The notes under the pieces: model-generated | What the model was told of the DNA's origin: nothing | Database searches by the model: none | What the model saw: the letters and a program-made list of their open reading frames with translations, nothing else | Shown: positions 12,231 through 23,480 of the stretch, in pieces | Layout: each line of letters starts with the position of its first letter | Position numbering within the stretch: the stretch's first letter is position 1 | Source of the DNA: Forficula auricularia | Lineage: Eukaryota > Arthropoda > Insecta > Dermaptera > Forficulidae | Assembly (NCBI GenBank): GCA_024734495.1 | Contig: JALMQS010000187.1 | Coordinates: 3,608,616 to 3,672,615 of the forward strand | DNA length: 64,000 bases | Reading direction: 5' to 3' | Translations under genes and position numbers: made by a program

Positions 12231-14816
12231 TAATTTTATTAATTCATATGGTTGTCGCTCTTCATTTTTTCTAACTCTAAGGGATCTCTTGTGTTCTAAA
12301 TATCCTTCCTTAAAGGAAATAGCATAAAGAAGGACCGCGCCTTCGTAGCTTTAACAATAATTATCACATTTATAAACAGTTCTGTAACTGGCGTGTGTTC
12401 ATTACGGGGTTCATTTTTTCAACCCCTAATTGATGCATATACTCACACTGTACTCTCTTTATGGTATAACATGTGCAAATAATCGTTTGAGCTATGAAGG
12501 TGCGGGGCTTCGGGAAAAATACCCAAGTCCTAAAAACTGAGGAGGACCTGGAACTCCTCACCATTTATAAAGTTGAACTTTACCCATATATCTGAAAACT
12601 TTACGATCTGAGGCCTACAATTCTTCTTCTTCCACCTTCTTGAATCACTCAAATTCGAAAAAAATACTAATACAATTTCTGCATATACTGGCGATTCATT
12701 TTTATATTGAATTCTCGAGTATATATAGGTAATCCCAGTTTCTGGAAATTGTCAATAGAAACATCTCATTTTTATTTCATTCGTTCTCGAAGAAATAACA
12801 TTCATACCATACTTCTATTCATCTGAATTTATCTCTCTTTTCTCACGATAACTGTATCAGAGATTTGAATTACAAATGTTGGATTCAATCATTTATTTTT
12901 ATAAAAAATTATATGACTTATAAAGGATTTGAAACAACATTTAGCAGAATAATAATATCTTATAAACTTGATCACTATCAAAAACAGTTTTATTTTATTC
13001 AATTATTATTTTTTATTTTTTGAGAAATTTCAAGCACACATTTCAATTAATTATTTTAAGATTTTAATGACATATACTTACTTCCGGTTTAAAAATACAA
13101 TCGCATTTAAAAACCAAAAGATGAATACATAAATACAAATTCATTTTTTTTTTAAACTTGGTTAGTCAGGTTTATATTGTGAAAGCTATTTTTATGTAAA
13201 ATATTACTTTTATATTATTAAATTGATTATTATTCACCTGAAGCGTCTAAATTAAGAAATAGATATATAACATAGAGGTTGTACTTTCTTGGTGTAAAAC
13301 CTTGCATCAATATCATTTAAAAAATGTATAATAAAAATAAATAATATATACTTAAATAAAAAGACTTAATTAATCTTTTCATTCACTACAAAGACATGCG
13401 ATAAGATCATTTCTATAATTCAGCGTATATTAAAGTATTTTCTGCGGGCACTACAAGTGGTCCTCGTGTTCTTGTGTTCCTTCAAAAAAGACAGAAGCAA
13501 AAAAAAATTCAAATGAATTAAGTATCACAATATAACTAAAATCTCAGAGTTTGGAAATTACACATAAAAATCATCTTTTAGTACTGATATTTTATGAAAT
13601 TTAACACCCTACCCACTACCGATTACCCCCTCTACAACAAAAGAGGAATTTAAAGTACTATGCTTCTCGCCAACTTTTCACCAGTATACCAGAATACTGG
13701 TATTAAAATATTCTTAATAAATGATAAATTTGCTTTCGAAGAAAATAAGAGTAATGTGGTCTGCAGAACTGTTCTGATAAAAGTGAAACCCACTTCAAAA
13801 AAATTTGCGAAACATGAATGATGATCTAGTATGAATTTATTTCAATCATTTTCCATCGCTTATTTTAATAAAATTATTTAATCGAATTTCTTATGCAATT
13901 GTATAATAATATTATAATAATTATGTCAAAAGTGAAATTTTATATAAAATGTGAGTCTATTAACAAAATAATTTTTAATAAAAAGGAAATATATAATATC
14001 AGAAGAGAAATCGTGTTATTTTAATAAATTAATAAAATTCATTCCTTTGACACTCTATTCATCCGATAATTTCTTTCAATAATGTGTATTTTGTTTAAAT
14101 TATATAAAATATTTGGGATTCAAAATAAAAATGTGAAATTACCTCTTTTAAATATTACGAGTGGCAATTTTAATTGAAAAAACCCTAATATATTTATTCT
14201 CAAAATATTCACTGAAGTTTCTTTTATTAAATAAATAAAATTTCTCTAAAAAAAAATAAGTAAAAAAATGTAAACATTTGTTTAAGAATATAAAAAGTAC
14301 TTCCTGATCAGATAGGAAGGAACATGTCCGCTCATTCTATACCAACAACGGGCTCATAGGTCCCTTCTTAATCTCTTCAAATTAAAAGATTGTACCACTA
14401 ATTAAAGTGATAATAAGCTTTAAAAAGAATTTCGGATAGTAATTAAGAAACAAGCTAAAAGAATGTGACGTGATTGTGAGCAAAGCACAGAGAAGGTCTC
14501 TCTTATCATGAGAATATTATTAATTAGTTAAAATTCTCTACATAAGTACAAGGTGTTTAAGACGACGTTTACACAAATTTAAAATTTAAATCAACATTAT
14601 CAATGCACTATCTGCGTCATGAAAGCTTTTATTTAACACACCTTCCATACTATTAACGAAAGTAGTGTGAATGTTTCTTTTGTTTCATACCAAATATCTC
14701 CCACCTGTGTTCATTTTTTTCACTAATGCTTATTTGAAATAATGTTTCCACTATTAATAGCAACCGAAAGACCGTTTTGAAATTTCCTCCCCCCTTTTGC
14801 TTCTGCAATACTAACC
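12231..14816. other. AT-rich stretch, no gene supported
   Basis: No domain-bearing ORF. Reading frames at 12370-12564 and 14653-14868 on the minus strand are short and anonymous. A small palindrome (ACCAGTAT facing ATACTGGT) lies near 13681-13702. Otherwise nothing supportable. Confidence 0.4.
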
Positions 14817-14892
14817 GATAGGGGTTGAACCTTCTTGGAGTAACACCTTCAAGAATTAATACGATCATCCGATCATTGTATCATTAAAAAAG
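14817..14892 (+). repeat. 3' tail of a jockey/CR1-like LINE
   Basis: AGGGGTTGAACCTTCTTGG, then AGTAACACCTTC, then ATCATTAAAAAA matches the 3' UTR order of the LINE at 44.20-44.28 kb (AGGGGTTGCACCTTTTTTGG, GTAACTCCTTC, ATCATTAAAAA). It is a short 5'-truncated insertion with only the tail left. No coding part is recognisable upstream. Confidence 0.6.
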
Positions 14893-15211
14893 TAAGGACA
14901 TTTTTTCCACATCAACATATAAGTGCGACAACCGATCACTTTATACGTATATCAAGTAATTCAATACAGAAACTAGTAGATTTGATTTTCCCTACAGAAA
15001 TGAGGATCGAAACGCTAAGTAACTTTTTTATAAACGATAAATTTATTTTAATTTTCTATGTATGCTATTATTGTTCCTAAGTGTAAAATTCTTTCAAATA
15101 TTGCAAATGATGTCTAAACTAAATAAAAAACATTTTTAAACTTTCTAGAAAGAAGCAAAATTCAGAATTTTGTTAAGATTAAAAGTTTGTTATTTTAATT
15201 GATAACTTATC
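14893..15211. other. AT-rich spacer
   Basis: Nothing supportable seen. Confidence 0.4.
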
Positions 15212-15345
15212 TTGAAGGAGACAATAAAAGAGTGTGTGTCTTCTGTTGGAATTATAAATTTTATTTATTTATAACGAGACTATAGTTTCGAGGGCTTTGC
15301 CCTCTTCATCAGTCTATTACAATGTATCACAGGAATTAATTTATG
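15212..15345 (-). repeat. Hammerhead repeat family, well-preserved copy
   Basis: Reads TTGAAGGAGACAATAAAAG, a TCTTCTGTTGGAATTATAA block, the ATTTATTTATAACGAGAC block, the hairpin, then ATCACAGGAATTAATTTATG. It is nearly identical in order to 47.61-47.74 kb. The outer GCCGAGAGTAGCAGA end is missing on this copy. Confidence 0.75.
15278..15312 (-). ncRNA. Hammerhead-ribozyme-like motif, best-formed stem II
   Basis: On the minus strand: CTGATGA (plus 15306-15312), one extra A, stem II GAGGGC with loop AAA and GCCCTC (six perfect pairs), GAAA, CTATAG, TC (plus 15278-15279). It is the strongest hairpin of the family in the window. The extra base next to the core box is present here too. Confidence 0.65.
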
Positions 15346-15724
15346 AATGAAAGTTTTACATATAACTTATCTGCTATACAACCACCTTTACTAGTAACTT
15401 AAGACCTCCTCAGCTACTTATATGTCTTAACTTATGCGTAAAATTATTCTTATTGGAAAAGATATAAAATTTGATACTAAAATTAAATTTATATAATATG
15501 CACTTGATTTCCTTTATCATAATAATTGATTGAAAATTAAAATAAATTTGTCGTTAGGTAATTGTGAATTTTTTTTATAAGTGGATAAAAAAAACCTAGT
15601 TTCTATTTTTTTTTTTGTCCGAGAATTTAAAACTATCGAATCGTATAAAACTTTGAAATTACGTATAACCTATCTTATTTGGATCCTCTGATATCTCAAT
15701 TCAATTCTTTTCTCTTGAAAATAA
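15346..15724. other. AT-rich spacer
   Basis: Nothing supportable seen. Confidence 0.4.
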
Positions 15725-16440
15725 TTTGTTTTTAAATACCTATATATCATAAAATTAAAAAGATGAAAAGAATTCAAACAAAATGTTTAATTTTAAAAAT
15801 GTACAGGCATTTTAGTAAATTGGTTAGTTGTCTTTTTAATCACAAGAAATAGGTTTATTCTAAATGAGGTAGCGCATTAAAGTCACCGCTAACATCTCGC
15901 CATTTGACTGGCATAGCCTATTAGTTTTAACCAACCCAAACGATTACCGAGTAAAGTTCGTTTTTCCGGGTTCTCCATTAATAATTCTCCCTAATATAAA
16001 TATTTTTATTTATTTGACACTATAATTCCGAAGGGTTTGTTTAATTTAAACATTTCCCATGTAATTATTTATTAAAAGTTAGTTAAGAAAATAAATTCTA
16101 TTCAATAAAAAAAAAAAAAATATTATCTATGTCAAATATTATTGAAAATCAAGACGAACCCTTCAAATTCGGTCTCGAATAAATACAGATGTTTTTATCT
16201 GACCCGTGATAGTGGAGACTTGAATGGACTACTGCTCATATTTAAAAGCAATTTCTTGTGATTATAAGAAATCCTACTACCAATTTACTAAATCAATCCG
16301 TACATTTTTAAATTTTGACAATGTATTTGAATTCCATTTTCACATACTACATTGAGGAAAATTTATATTTCCATCTTTTGAATTATCTTTTTTAATCTTA
16401 AATTGGAACACACTGCTACCCTCGGCTAAATACCACTTAA
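15725..16440. repeat. Imperfect fold-back element
   Basis: A left arm near 15780-15855 (ATGTACAGGCATTTTAGTAA, AATCACAAGAAAT) is mirrored near 16245-16315 (ATTTCTTGTGATT, ACTAAATCAATCCGTACAT). An inner pair (CCGAAGGGTTTG near 16028, ACGAACCCTTCAAATTCGG near 16155) is nested inside. Near 16408-16432 a decayed CTGCTACCCTCGGC resembles the outer end of the hammerhead repeat family. No ORF. This is an old inverted-repeat element of unknown class. Confidence 0.5.
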
Positions 16441-17040
16441 ATTTTATTAATTAATACATAATCTAAGTCGTGCCAGAAATTTAAACTTACAGCTAAAAAC
16501 CGTATCGAACGTTGCTTAAATTCACTACAATACCATCTAATTATTTCTGTTTTGTTAATTTAATACTATTAGATACATGTAGGTAGATATGTTTTTGTTT
16601 TTAAATACAATGACCCAATAAATTATAAGAATTACGTCTTTCCTAACCTTTATTTTATTATTCCAATTATTTTTAATGATTTTTATATATTTTTCGTTTT
16701 TTAAATCATTTAACTACATTAGGTAAATTAAATAAATATTTATTTTTTCATATTGAAACTTAAATGACTTTAAGTAAGATTAAATTTTTTAGTAGTTTTG
16801 GAAAGTCTCTATAAAAATTTCTCCATGAGTTGATATATTGATATAATTTAAAATAAACCCCCCGTGGATCCATATATTTAATATTGCAATATAAACCTTA
16901 TAAAAAGGCTTTCATCTTGTCTTGACAATGGTCTTTTGTCTATAATACCACTGCTCCCTCGAGTTTTTTTATTCCTTGATCACTATTTTTTGCATTTCTA
17001 GACTTATTCTTTTGTATAATTTAATTACTTGATTTTTTAC
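16441..17040. other. AT-rich stretch, no gene seen
   Basis: No supportable gene or repeat boundary. Confidence 0.4.
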
Positions 17041-17533
17041 TAAGTTTTTTAATAAGATTGTCGCCCAGTTCATTTCCTGGAGAGTGGGCGACGTGATGAA
17101 GACTCGCATATTGGAGCATCGCCATCGAGGCGGTTGCAGCAACCCACAGTCAAAGTCAATGACTTGAATGCACTGTCTCGGAGACCAAAGCTAGAGATAA
17201 GAAGCATCACAGCAGAATCAGGAGTCATTCTTGTTATTAGTACATTATTATTATTATTTTGGTCACGAATTTCTGAATAACTTTTCCCAAAGCGACTTCC
17301 TACCCTGTCATGTGATTAAATCGCAAATCAAATTAATAAACGAATCATATTTTTTTTATTGTTTCATTGTACCTAGAACTAAAAAGAAATACATATTTTT
17401 GATATTGATGTGCAAGATGGATAACTTTTCATCTTCTTCAAAGAAGAAAATGTTTGTGGTCTCAAGTTTTAAAGAATCTAAGGATTCGTGCAAGAAGGAA
17501 ATAGAAAGAATTCTTGTTTTTAGAAGTCATGAG
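17041..17533. other. GC-richer patch and small ORF disrupted by a hAT element
   Basis: 17041-17230 is richer in GC than its surroundings and starts with a hairpin: GTCGCCCA (17060-17067) pairs perfectly with TGGGCGAC (17085-17092). An ORF on the plus strand runs to the hAT insertion point. Its last 39 codons (from ATG at 17417) are rich in Ser and Lys with balanced codons. If the hAT were removed at its target duplication, the frame would stop two codons later. I recognise no domain and do not call a gene. Confidence 0.25.
17526..17533. repeat. hAT target-site duplication (left)
   Basis: GTCATGAG, identical to 18409-18416 on the other side of the element. An exact 8-bp duplication is the insertion signature of hAT transposases. 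Confidence 0.9.
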
Positions 17534-18408
17534 TAGAGAGCGCAAAAAAGGCTCTTTTTCAGAAAAAAGGCCCTATTTTTAGCAAAAAAAGGCTCCTAAG
17601 AGCAGAAAAAAAGGCTGTTTTTTCGGAAAAAAGGCTCCTAAAATGTGTCGAATTTTTGAAAAATATATCTTAGAAAGGATATAAATATAATAGAAATATA
17701 TAATTTTTATAAAACAAAGAACCACAAAAAAAGACATTTTATTTAAAAATATAATATTACTACAATTTCTATAAATCAAAATAAACATAATTAATTTTAC
17801 TATATATGTTAACTCTTCTTTCTCTAATTTGACATTTTGCCTATTCATATAGAAATTGCATACAAGGTACATTTTAAGATTTTGAATCGTAAAATTTGTT
17901 CGGTGATCGGTCAGAATATTTTTATAAATAGAAAATGACCTCTCAACATCACAAGATGTGAGAGGTGCAAATTTGAGAGCCATAATTTCACTAGGTTTCA
18001 ATTTATTTGTGACTAAGTTGTTCGGCTCAATAATAGAACCATTGAGTATTTCGTATGCTTGCTTTATAAAATCTAGACCCATATTATTCTCCAACACCGA
18101 TCGTTAGTATCGAAAACATACCTAGACACATACATAGAAGCAGAAAAAATATACAAAGGACGGCGTAAACAGTCGCTAAAATATTTTTTTTTAGAAAAAT
18201 AAAATGAAAAAATTTCAAAAAAATGAAAAAAATGTAAAAAATGGCAAAAAGGCATTTTTTCAAAAAAAACGCAGAAACCAAAAAAGCCAAAAAAGGACGT
18301 AAAATGCATTTTTTAAAATCTAAAAATGTGTTTGATTTTTTTAGATCCGTGGACAGATCAAAAAAAAAAATCGAAAAGACTCAAAAAATGCCTTTTTTGC
18401 GCTCTCTA
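17534..18408. mobile_element. hAT DNA transposon, truncated, 875 bp
   Basis: The termini are perfect 19-bp inverted repeats, TAGAGAGCGCAAAAAAGGC on the left and its reverse complement at the right end (18390-18408). They are flanked by the exact 8-bp duplication GTCATGAG. Internally a minus-strand ORF encodes the C-terminal part of a hAT transposase. Subterminal regions carry repeated AAAAAGGC motifs on both sides, plausible transposase-binding sites. The N-terminal DNA-binding and catalytic parts are absent, so this is a non-autonomous deletion derivative. Confidence 0.9.
17579..18097 (-). pseudogene. hAT transposase C-terminal (dimerisation) fragment
   Basis: The first ~85 residues include APLTSCDVERSFS followed by an NILTDHRTNFT block and NLKMYLV. 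This is the hAT C-terminal dimerisation region (S-x-x-x-E-R-x-F-S type motif) of transposase-like proteins common in insect genomes. The downstream half of the frame is AT-driven, hydrophobic and probably not ancestral coding sequence. No BED finger, RNase H-like catalytic core or start context is present. It cannot make a working transposase. Confidence 0.8.
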
Positions 18409-18416
18409 GTCATGAG
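18409..18416. repeat. hAT target-site duplication (right)
   Basis: GTCATGAG, exact copy of 17526-17533. Confidence 0.9.
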
Positions 18417-18559
18417 GGATAAAAGAGTTGATAAATCGTATGTAAAATTACTTTTGAGGGAATAGGTGAATTTATTTAATCAGATTTATCATTTGGATGT
18501 CGGTCCTCTTATTTATATAGATATAATTATACTATATACATCTGAAACCAACAAGTAAA

Positions 18560-18805
18560 TTATATTGAAAGTTTCTTTTTGCCGAGAATAGCAGAATTTT
18601 TATAAATTGAAGGAGACAATAAAAGAGTGCGTCTTTTGTTGGAATTATGAATTTTTAATTTATTTATAACGAGAGCTTTGCCCTCTTCATCAGTCTATTA
18701 CAATATTGAATCACAGGAATTACCTGTAGTCTCGTTTTAAATAAATTAAAAATTTATTATTCCAGAAGAAGACGGTCTCTTTTATTATCTCCTTCAAGTA
18801 AATTA
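18560..18805. repeat. Hammerhead repeat family, fold-back copy with broken core
   Basis: Starts TTTTGCCGAGAATAGCAGA, then TTGAAGGAGACAATAAAAG. On the minus strand the core CTGATGA (plus 18687-18693) and the GAGGGC stem survive. A deletion removed the GAAACTATAGTCTC part, so the hammerhead is broken. The right half repeats the outer block inverted (TAGTCTCGTTTTAAATAAAT, ATTATTCCAGAAGAAGAC, TATTATCTCCTTCAA). So this is a second inverted pair of the family. Confidence 0.75.
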
Positions 18806-19605
18806 TACATGTATTTAACCAAAACTAGACATTAATTTGTATTTTAGAAAGAAAAAAAATATCTTTTTATTATCTGTCATTTTGGATAAGTAAAAATAAT
18901 ATTTTTTAAGCATATTGCATTTTTTAAGAGTTCTTTAACCGGCAGACTTTCCGGATGAGTGGCAATCCAGCCAGCGCAGTTGACTTAGGTATTCCCGTCA
19001 TCAGTAAACATTTGGACTTTGGATGTTTGCACAGTAATCTCAGAATTTTTGTCCCTGCTATATAAATATCTCTTGGTCATGTGGCATAACATTTTCTCTT
19101 GACGGAGAAAAAATATCTTGATCTAAATTTCAGATAGTGACTTTACCTTACGATTATCTCCATTTTCGCACTTGAGTTTTCATCTCGTTGGGAAATAATT
19201 GAAATAAACACGCATCTATATTGTCGAAGAACTTTAAAATAACTTGCCTCATTGATATCAAAATCATCGAGAGAGATCGAAAATGAAGAGAGAGAAATAA
19301 ATATAAAATGAACATTGATCACAGTTCCGACAGCTCCTCCTGATTATCAATCATTATGCCTTGAAAGTACTTTAGACATATACCATGGTTAAGTAGGTAA
19401 TTTTTAGAACTCATATTACACTCTACATCCCATAAGAAAGGCTCTGAGTGGTTAACCCGTTGGTTTAAAAGAATTTAGACTTAAACAAGAAAGTTTATCC
19501 CAAATTCGTATAAATATTTAATGAAATTAATAAGAACATAATACCTACGTATATAAATAAATTTACTTTAGTTTTTAATTTTTTTTATTTTTAAGTAGAT
19601 GAATA
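18806..19605. other. AT-rich stretch, no gene seen
   Basis: Moderately complex sequence around 18940-19330 without a supportable ORF. It does not match other repeats here. Confidence 0.4.
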
Positions 19606-19813
19606 GCGTAAGTCAATAAATTTATTCAATAATTTCTGACTCTTAATTCCACAGATTTAGAAATTATTTATTATTTTTGAAAAAAAAGGACAAATGAAAT
19701 TGAGCATCCGACAGGATTAGAACTCTTTTATTTTTTTTTTTTTTAAATAAAATAATTTCTTGATCTGTGGAAATTGCAATCAGAAATTATTGAATAAATT
19801 ATTTGACTTAGGC
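19606..19813. repeat. Inverted-repeat MITE-like element, 208 bp
   Basis: Arms of about 65-70 bases (19606-19672 and 19745-19813). GCGTAAGTCAATAAATTTAT on the left faces TAAATTATTTGACTTAGGC on the right, and TTCCACAGAT faces ATCTGTGGAA further in. The centre is about 70 bases with a long T run. No coding capacity and no clear target duplication. Confidence 0.7.
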
Positions 19814-20386
19814 GTTTCAGGTTTCATTTACTTAATAATACGTATATAGACTACATATTTATCAGCAAGTTAAATGTTCTTTATTAAAATTGATTAAATC
19901 TTCTTTTTGTTATTACTAAATGGTTTGTACATATATAATCTCCAATGATGTAAACTAACTCTTTGAAATCACATTTTTTTATATAACCTTTTTATTTATT
20001 GTTGAATTTATTCACATAACAACATAAAGAACCTAGACATATCTAGCTTGCGTTTTTTAGTTAAGTTTTAATTAAAATAATTATGCAATTAATTGAGTTT
20101 TTATAAAGTGACTCATCTTTCTTAATCTCTCAAATGTGATTAATATAATTTAAATCTTTTAGGGACTCATAAACGGCTTTATAGGGTCCTGCTTCAAGTG
20201 TAGATTTTAGTTATTTTAAAAATCTCCATTCTTTGCTAGGATTTTTTTCAATGGCCAGATTGATTAATTTTTATTTTTAACGAAAGGATGGAAAAGTTAT
20301 ATTACCAATATTGAAGTTATCCATGAAGTCAAATCTTGATGAAAACTCGATAATTGTATGAAAGATGAATGTATGGGGTTTCTACT
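19814..20386. other. AT-rich spacer
   Basis: Nothing supportable seen. Confidence 0.4.
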
Positions 20387-20394
20387 ATCTACAG
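20387..20394. repeat. hAT target-site duplication (left)
   Basis: ATCTACAG, repeated exactly at 22422-22429. Confidence 0.9.
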
Positions 20395-22421
20395 CAGTGG
20401 TTCCCAACCTTTTCTAGAGTATTGAACACTTTTGTAAGCAATTTTCGTTAGGGGAACACTTATTTAAGTTAATATGAAATACATGTAGGTACTTAAGCTT
20501 ATCATCAGTTATTTTATTAGAAAGTTGTAATTCAAAATCACTACTTATAGTTATAATATTATTATCGCCATTTTTGAGAGAGATCTATGCATCATTTCTA
20601 GGGATACAAAGTTGATTATTAAACTATAATTATGTTATATACAATATATTAATAACAATTTACTTAAGAATATTGTTAATATGCACAAACAAATTTTAGC
20701 TGCGTACCGGGAATTAAATTAATTATTGAAAAAGTTCACTATATTTGTTTTATTTATATTTTGAAAAACCCTCTTTTTTTTATATATAAATTTTATTAAA
20801 CCAATTATTTTACATGAATTAATGTATACATTGTATTTGAGCTTCGACTCCGGAGATTACTTCTCCACCATCGAGTGTCCTTGATCATCTTTTTAGTCTT
20901 TGTTTTTAATAAGAGGAAAAAACTAATTAAAGAAAAAAACCTCTTTTGCGATAATTATTCCAATTCCATATTCAATCCTGGAAAACCCTCTTTTTTTTTT
21001 TATAAATTTTATTAAACCAATTTTTTTACATTAATTAATGTATACCTTGTATTTTAGCTTCGACTCGGGAGATTACTTCTCCACCATCGAATGTCCTTGA
21101 TCATCTTTAGTCCTTGTTTTTAATAAGAGGAAAAACCAATTAAAGAAAAAAAAACCTCTTTTCCGATAATTATTCAATCATTTCATCAATCTCATCTCGC
21201 TCCTGGAAAACCCTCAAACTATAATTATTTTTTTATTAAACCAATTAATTTACATGAATTAATGTATACATTGTATTTTAGCTTCGATTCCGGAGATTAC
21301 TTCTCCACCATCGAGTGTCCTTGATTATCTTTTTAGTCCTTGTTTTTAATAAGAGGAAAAACTAATTAAAGAAAAAAACCTCTTTTCCGATAATTGATTG
21401 ATTCTCCAATATCAATTCATCTCTCCACTTCAATTCCAATTCCAAACTGGAAAACCCCTCTTTTTTTTATAATTTTATTAAACCAATTATTTTACATTAA
21501 TTAATGTATACATTGTATTTTTTGCTTCGATTCCGGAGATTACTTCTCCACCATCGAGTGTCCTTATTCATCTTTAGTCCTTGTTTTTAATAAGAGGAAA
21601 AATCTAATTAGATAAAAAAACCTCTTTTCCGATAATTATTTCAATTCCATTATTCCCCAATCAAGTCGATTGGGATATCAATTAATTTTCACCTTGTGAA
21701 AACCCTCCATTTATTAAACCATTTATTTTACATGAATTTATGCATACATTGCATTTTGAGCTTCGACTCCGGAGATTACTTCTCCACCATCGAATGTCCT
21801 TGATTCATCTTTTAGACCTTGTTTTTAATAAGAGGAAAAAATCTAATTAAATAAAAAAACCTCTTTTCCGATAATTATTTCAATTCCATTATTCCCCAAT
21901 CAATTCGACTGGTTTATCATCCAACCCTCTTCTCTTCTTTTTTTTTTTTTTATAAATTTTATTAAACCAATTATTTTACATTAATTAATGTATACATTGT
22001 ATCTTTTGCTTCGATTCCGGAGATAACTTCTCCACCATCGAGTGTCCTTGATTCATCTTTAGTCCTTGTTTTTAGTAAGAGGAAAAATCTAATTAGATAA
22101 AAAAACCTCTTTTCCGATAATTATTTCAATTCCATTATTCCCCAATCAAATCGATTGGTATCCTTCTCCTCTCCTCCTCTCAATCTCTCATTCTGGAAAA
22201 CCCTCTATGAAAAATTTGTTTTTATTGTTTTTTGAGATAATCTTTTTAGTGAGCTTTAATTGAAAAGAAATAAAAATTAAAAAATATAATTTTTTATGAA
22301 AATTTTATGATTTTAATTTTTTGATATTCGGCCGTTCTAATACGGTCGTAAACTTCCAATTTGCGACTAAATCCGTTGAACACTTGTGAAATGCTTACGG
22401 AACACCGGTTGGGAACCACTG
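20395..22421. mobile_element. Non-autonomous hAT element filled with a tandem array, 2027 bp
   Basis: Begins CAGTGGTTCCCAACC and ends with its exact reverse complement GGTTGGGAACCACTG, flanked by an exact 8-bp duplication ATCTACAG. These are hAT hallmarks. The terminal parts (20395-20760 and 22206-22421) are single copy. The interior (20764-22205) is a six-unit tandem array. There is no transposase ORF. The element must have been mobilised in trans. Confidence 0.9.
20764..22205. repeat. Six-unit tandem array inside hAT element
   Basis: Using TTCTCCACCATCGA as landmark, units sit at 20861, 21077, 21301, 21544, 21780 and 22028, giving periods of 216, 224, 243, 236 and 248 bp. Each unit has a conserved core of about 170 bases: AAACCCTC, ATTAAACCA, AATGTATACATTG, TTCGACTCCGGAGATTACTT, TCCTTGATCATC, GTTTTTAATAAGAGGAAAAA, then ACCTCTTTTCCGATAATTA. 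A variable C- and T-rich linker follows. Two inverted repeats recur per unit: GGAGA with TCTCC, and AAGAGG with CCTCTT. Length variation is confined largely to the linkers and poly-T runs. Confidence 0.9.
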
Positions 22422-22429
22422 ATCTACAG
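22422..22429. repeat. hAT target-site duplication (right)
   Basis: ATCTACAG, exact copy of 20387-20394. Confidence 0.9.
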
Positions 22430-22639
22430 TCATAATACCAGAAGATTCAGTTAGTTCGATTTACATTTCATTTATTTTATCATCAATCAAAAAGCCGTAA
22501 GGAAAAATGCTTTGTTAACATATTACTGACAAACTTATTGGCTATTAAAGGTGTCTAATATTAACTTCTCTATAACGAATAAAAATACTTCAAATGATTT
22601 TTCAATTTTTCCCTAGGGTAAAAACTGAATATAAATTAT

Positions 22640-23480
22640 AAAAAAAATAAAACCGACTTCAAAAAACTTAAATGCAACAAATAAAATAATAATAACTTAA
22701 AATAAAATAAAATCCACTAAAAGGTATAAAATAATTATCTTATTTAGTTACAACTAAACGACGAAATATTAACATGAAATTACTTTTTGAAGTCGGTGCC
22801 AAACAAACTATACCTATAAGCGAGCGTACCCGCCAAACGTACTAAGTAAGATCCGTCAAGTGCGATTCATAAAATGTATATGTTTGGCACCGACTTCAAA
22901 AAGTAATTTCATGTTAATATTTCGTCGTTTAGTTGTAACTAAATAAGATAATTATTTTATACCTTTTAGTGGATTTTATTTTATTTTTAAGTTATTATTA
23001 TTATTTTATTTGTTGCATTTAAGTTTTTTGAAGTCGGTTTTATTTTTTTTTTATAAAAATTATTTTTATTTTTCTCTTTTTAGTGATGTTATTAATAGTG
23101 ACTTAATATAATACCTTTATAAAAGATTTTATTTATCATAATTTCGATTATTTGCTCATAAGAATTGGAGATTTACGTTATTTCGTCGTTGATCATATCA
23201 TCAGAACTTGACCAAATTAATATGGCACTATCCCTAAGATACCCCCTTTCCGATAAAAAAAGAATCATCGAAATCGGTTCATAAACAAAGAAGTTAAGCC
23301 TGAACAAACCTAACAAAAAAGGTCTAATACCAATGAAAAAACGGGACCAATCGGAAGCTAGACTGAACCCAATGAATTTTTTTTTCAAAATCGGTTCACA
23401 ATTGGCGGAGATATGAGGTAACATAGACACAAAAAAAATCAGTCGAATAGAGAACCTTCTTTTTTGAAGTCGGTTAAAAA
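22640..23480. mobile_element. GAAGTCGGT palindromic element, copy A
   Basis: Bounded by AAAACCGACTTCAAAAAA at the left and TTTTTTGAAGTCGGTTAAAA at the right. The first ~400 bp is a long fold-back: arms of about 160 bp at 22645-22810 and 22885-23045, each flanked by GAAGTCGGT, around a ~75-bp non-palindromic loop (TATAAGCGAGCGTACCCGCC). A tail follows with CTCTTTTTAGTGATG, CATATCATCAGAACTTGACC and blocks ending AATCGGTTCACAATTGGCGG. Short ORFs here are by-products. The family is widespread in insects but I do not assign a class. Confidence 0.8.

Noticed and set aside
17041..17230. C/D-box snoRNA (GTGATGA seen near 17093)
   Set aside because: No D box at suitable spacing and no terminal stem.
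20764..22205. CRISPR-like or satellite array unrelated to a transposon
   Set aside because: Units are ~216-248 bp with degenerate linkers and lie inside exact hAT ends with an 8-bp duplication. No CRISPR features.
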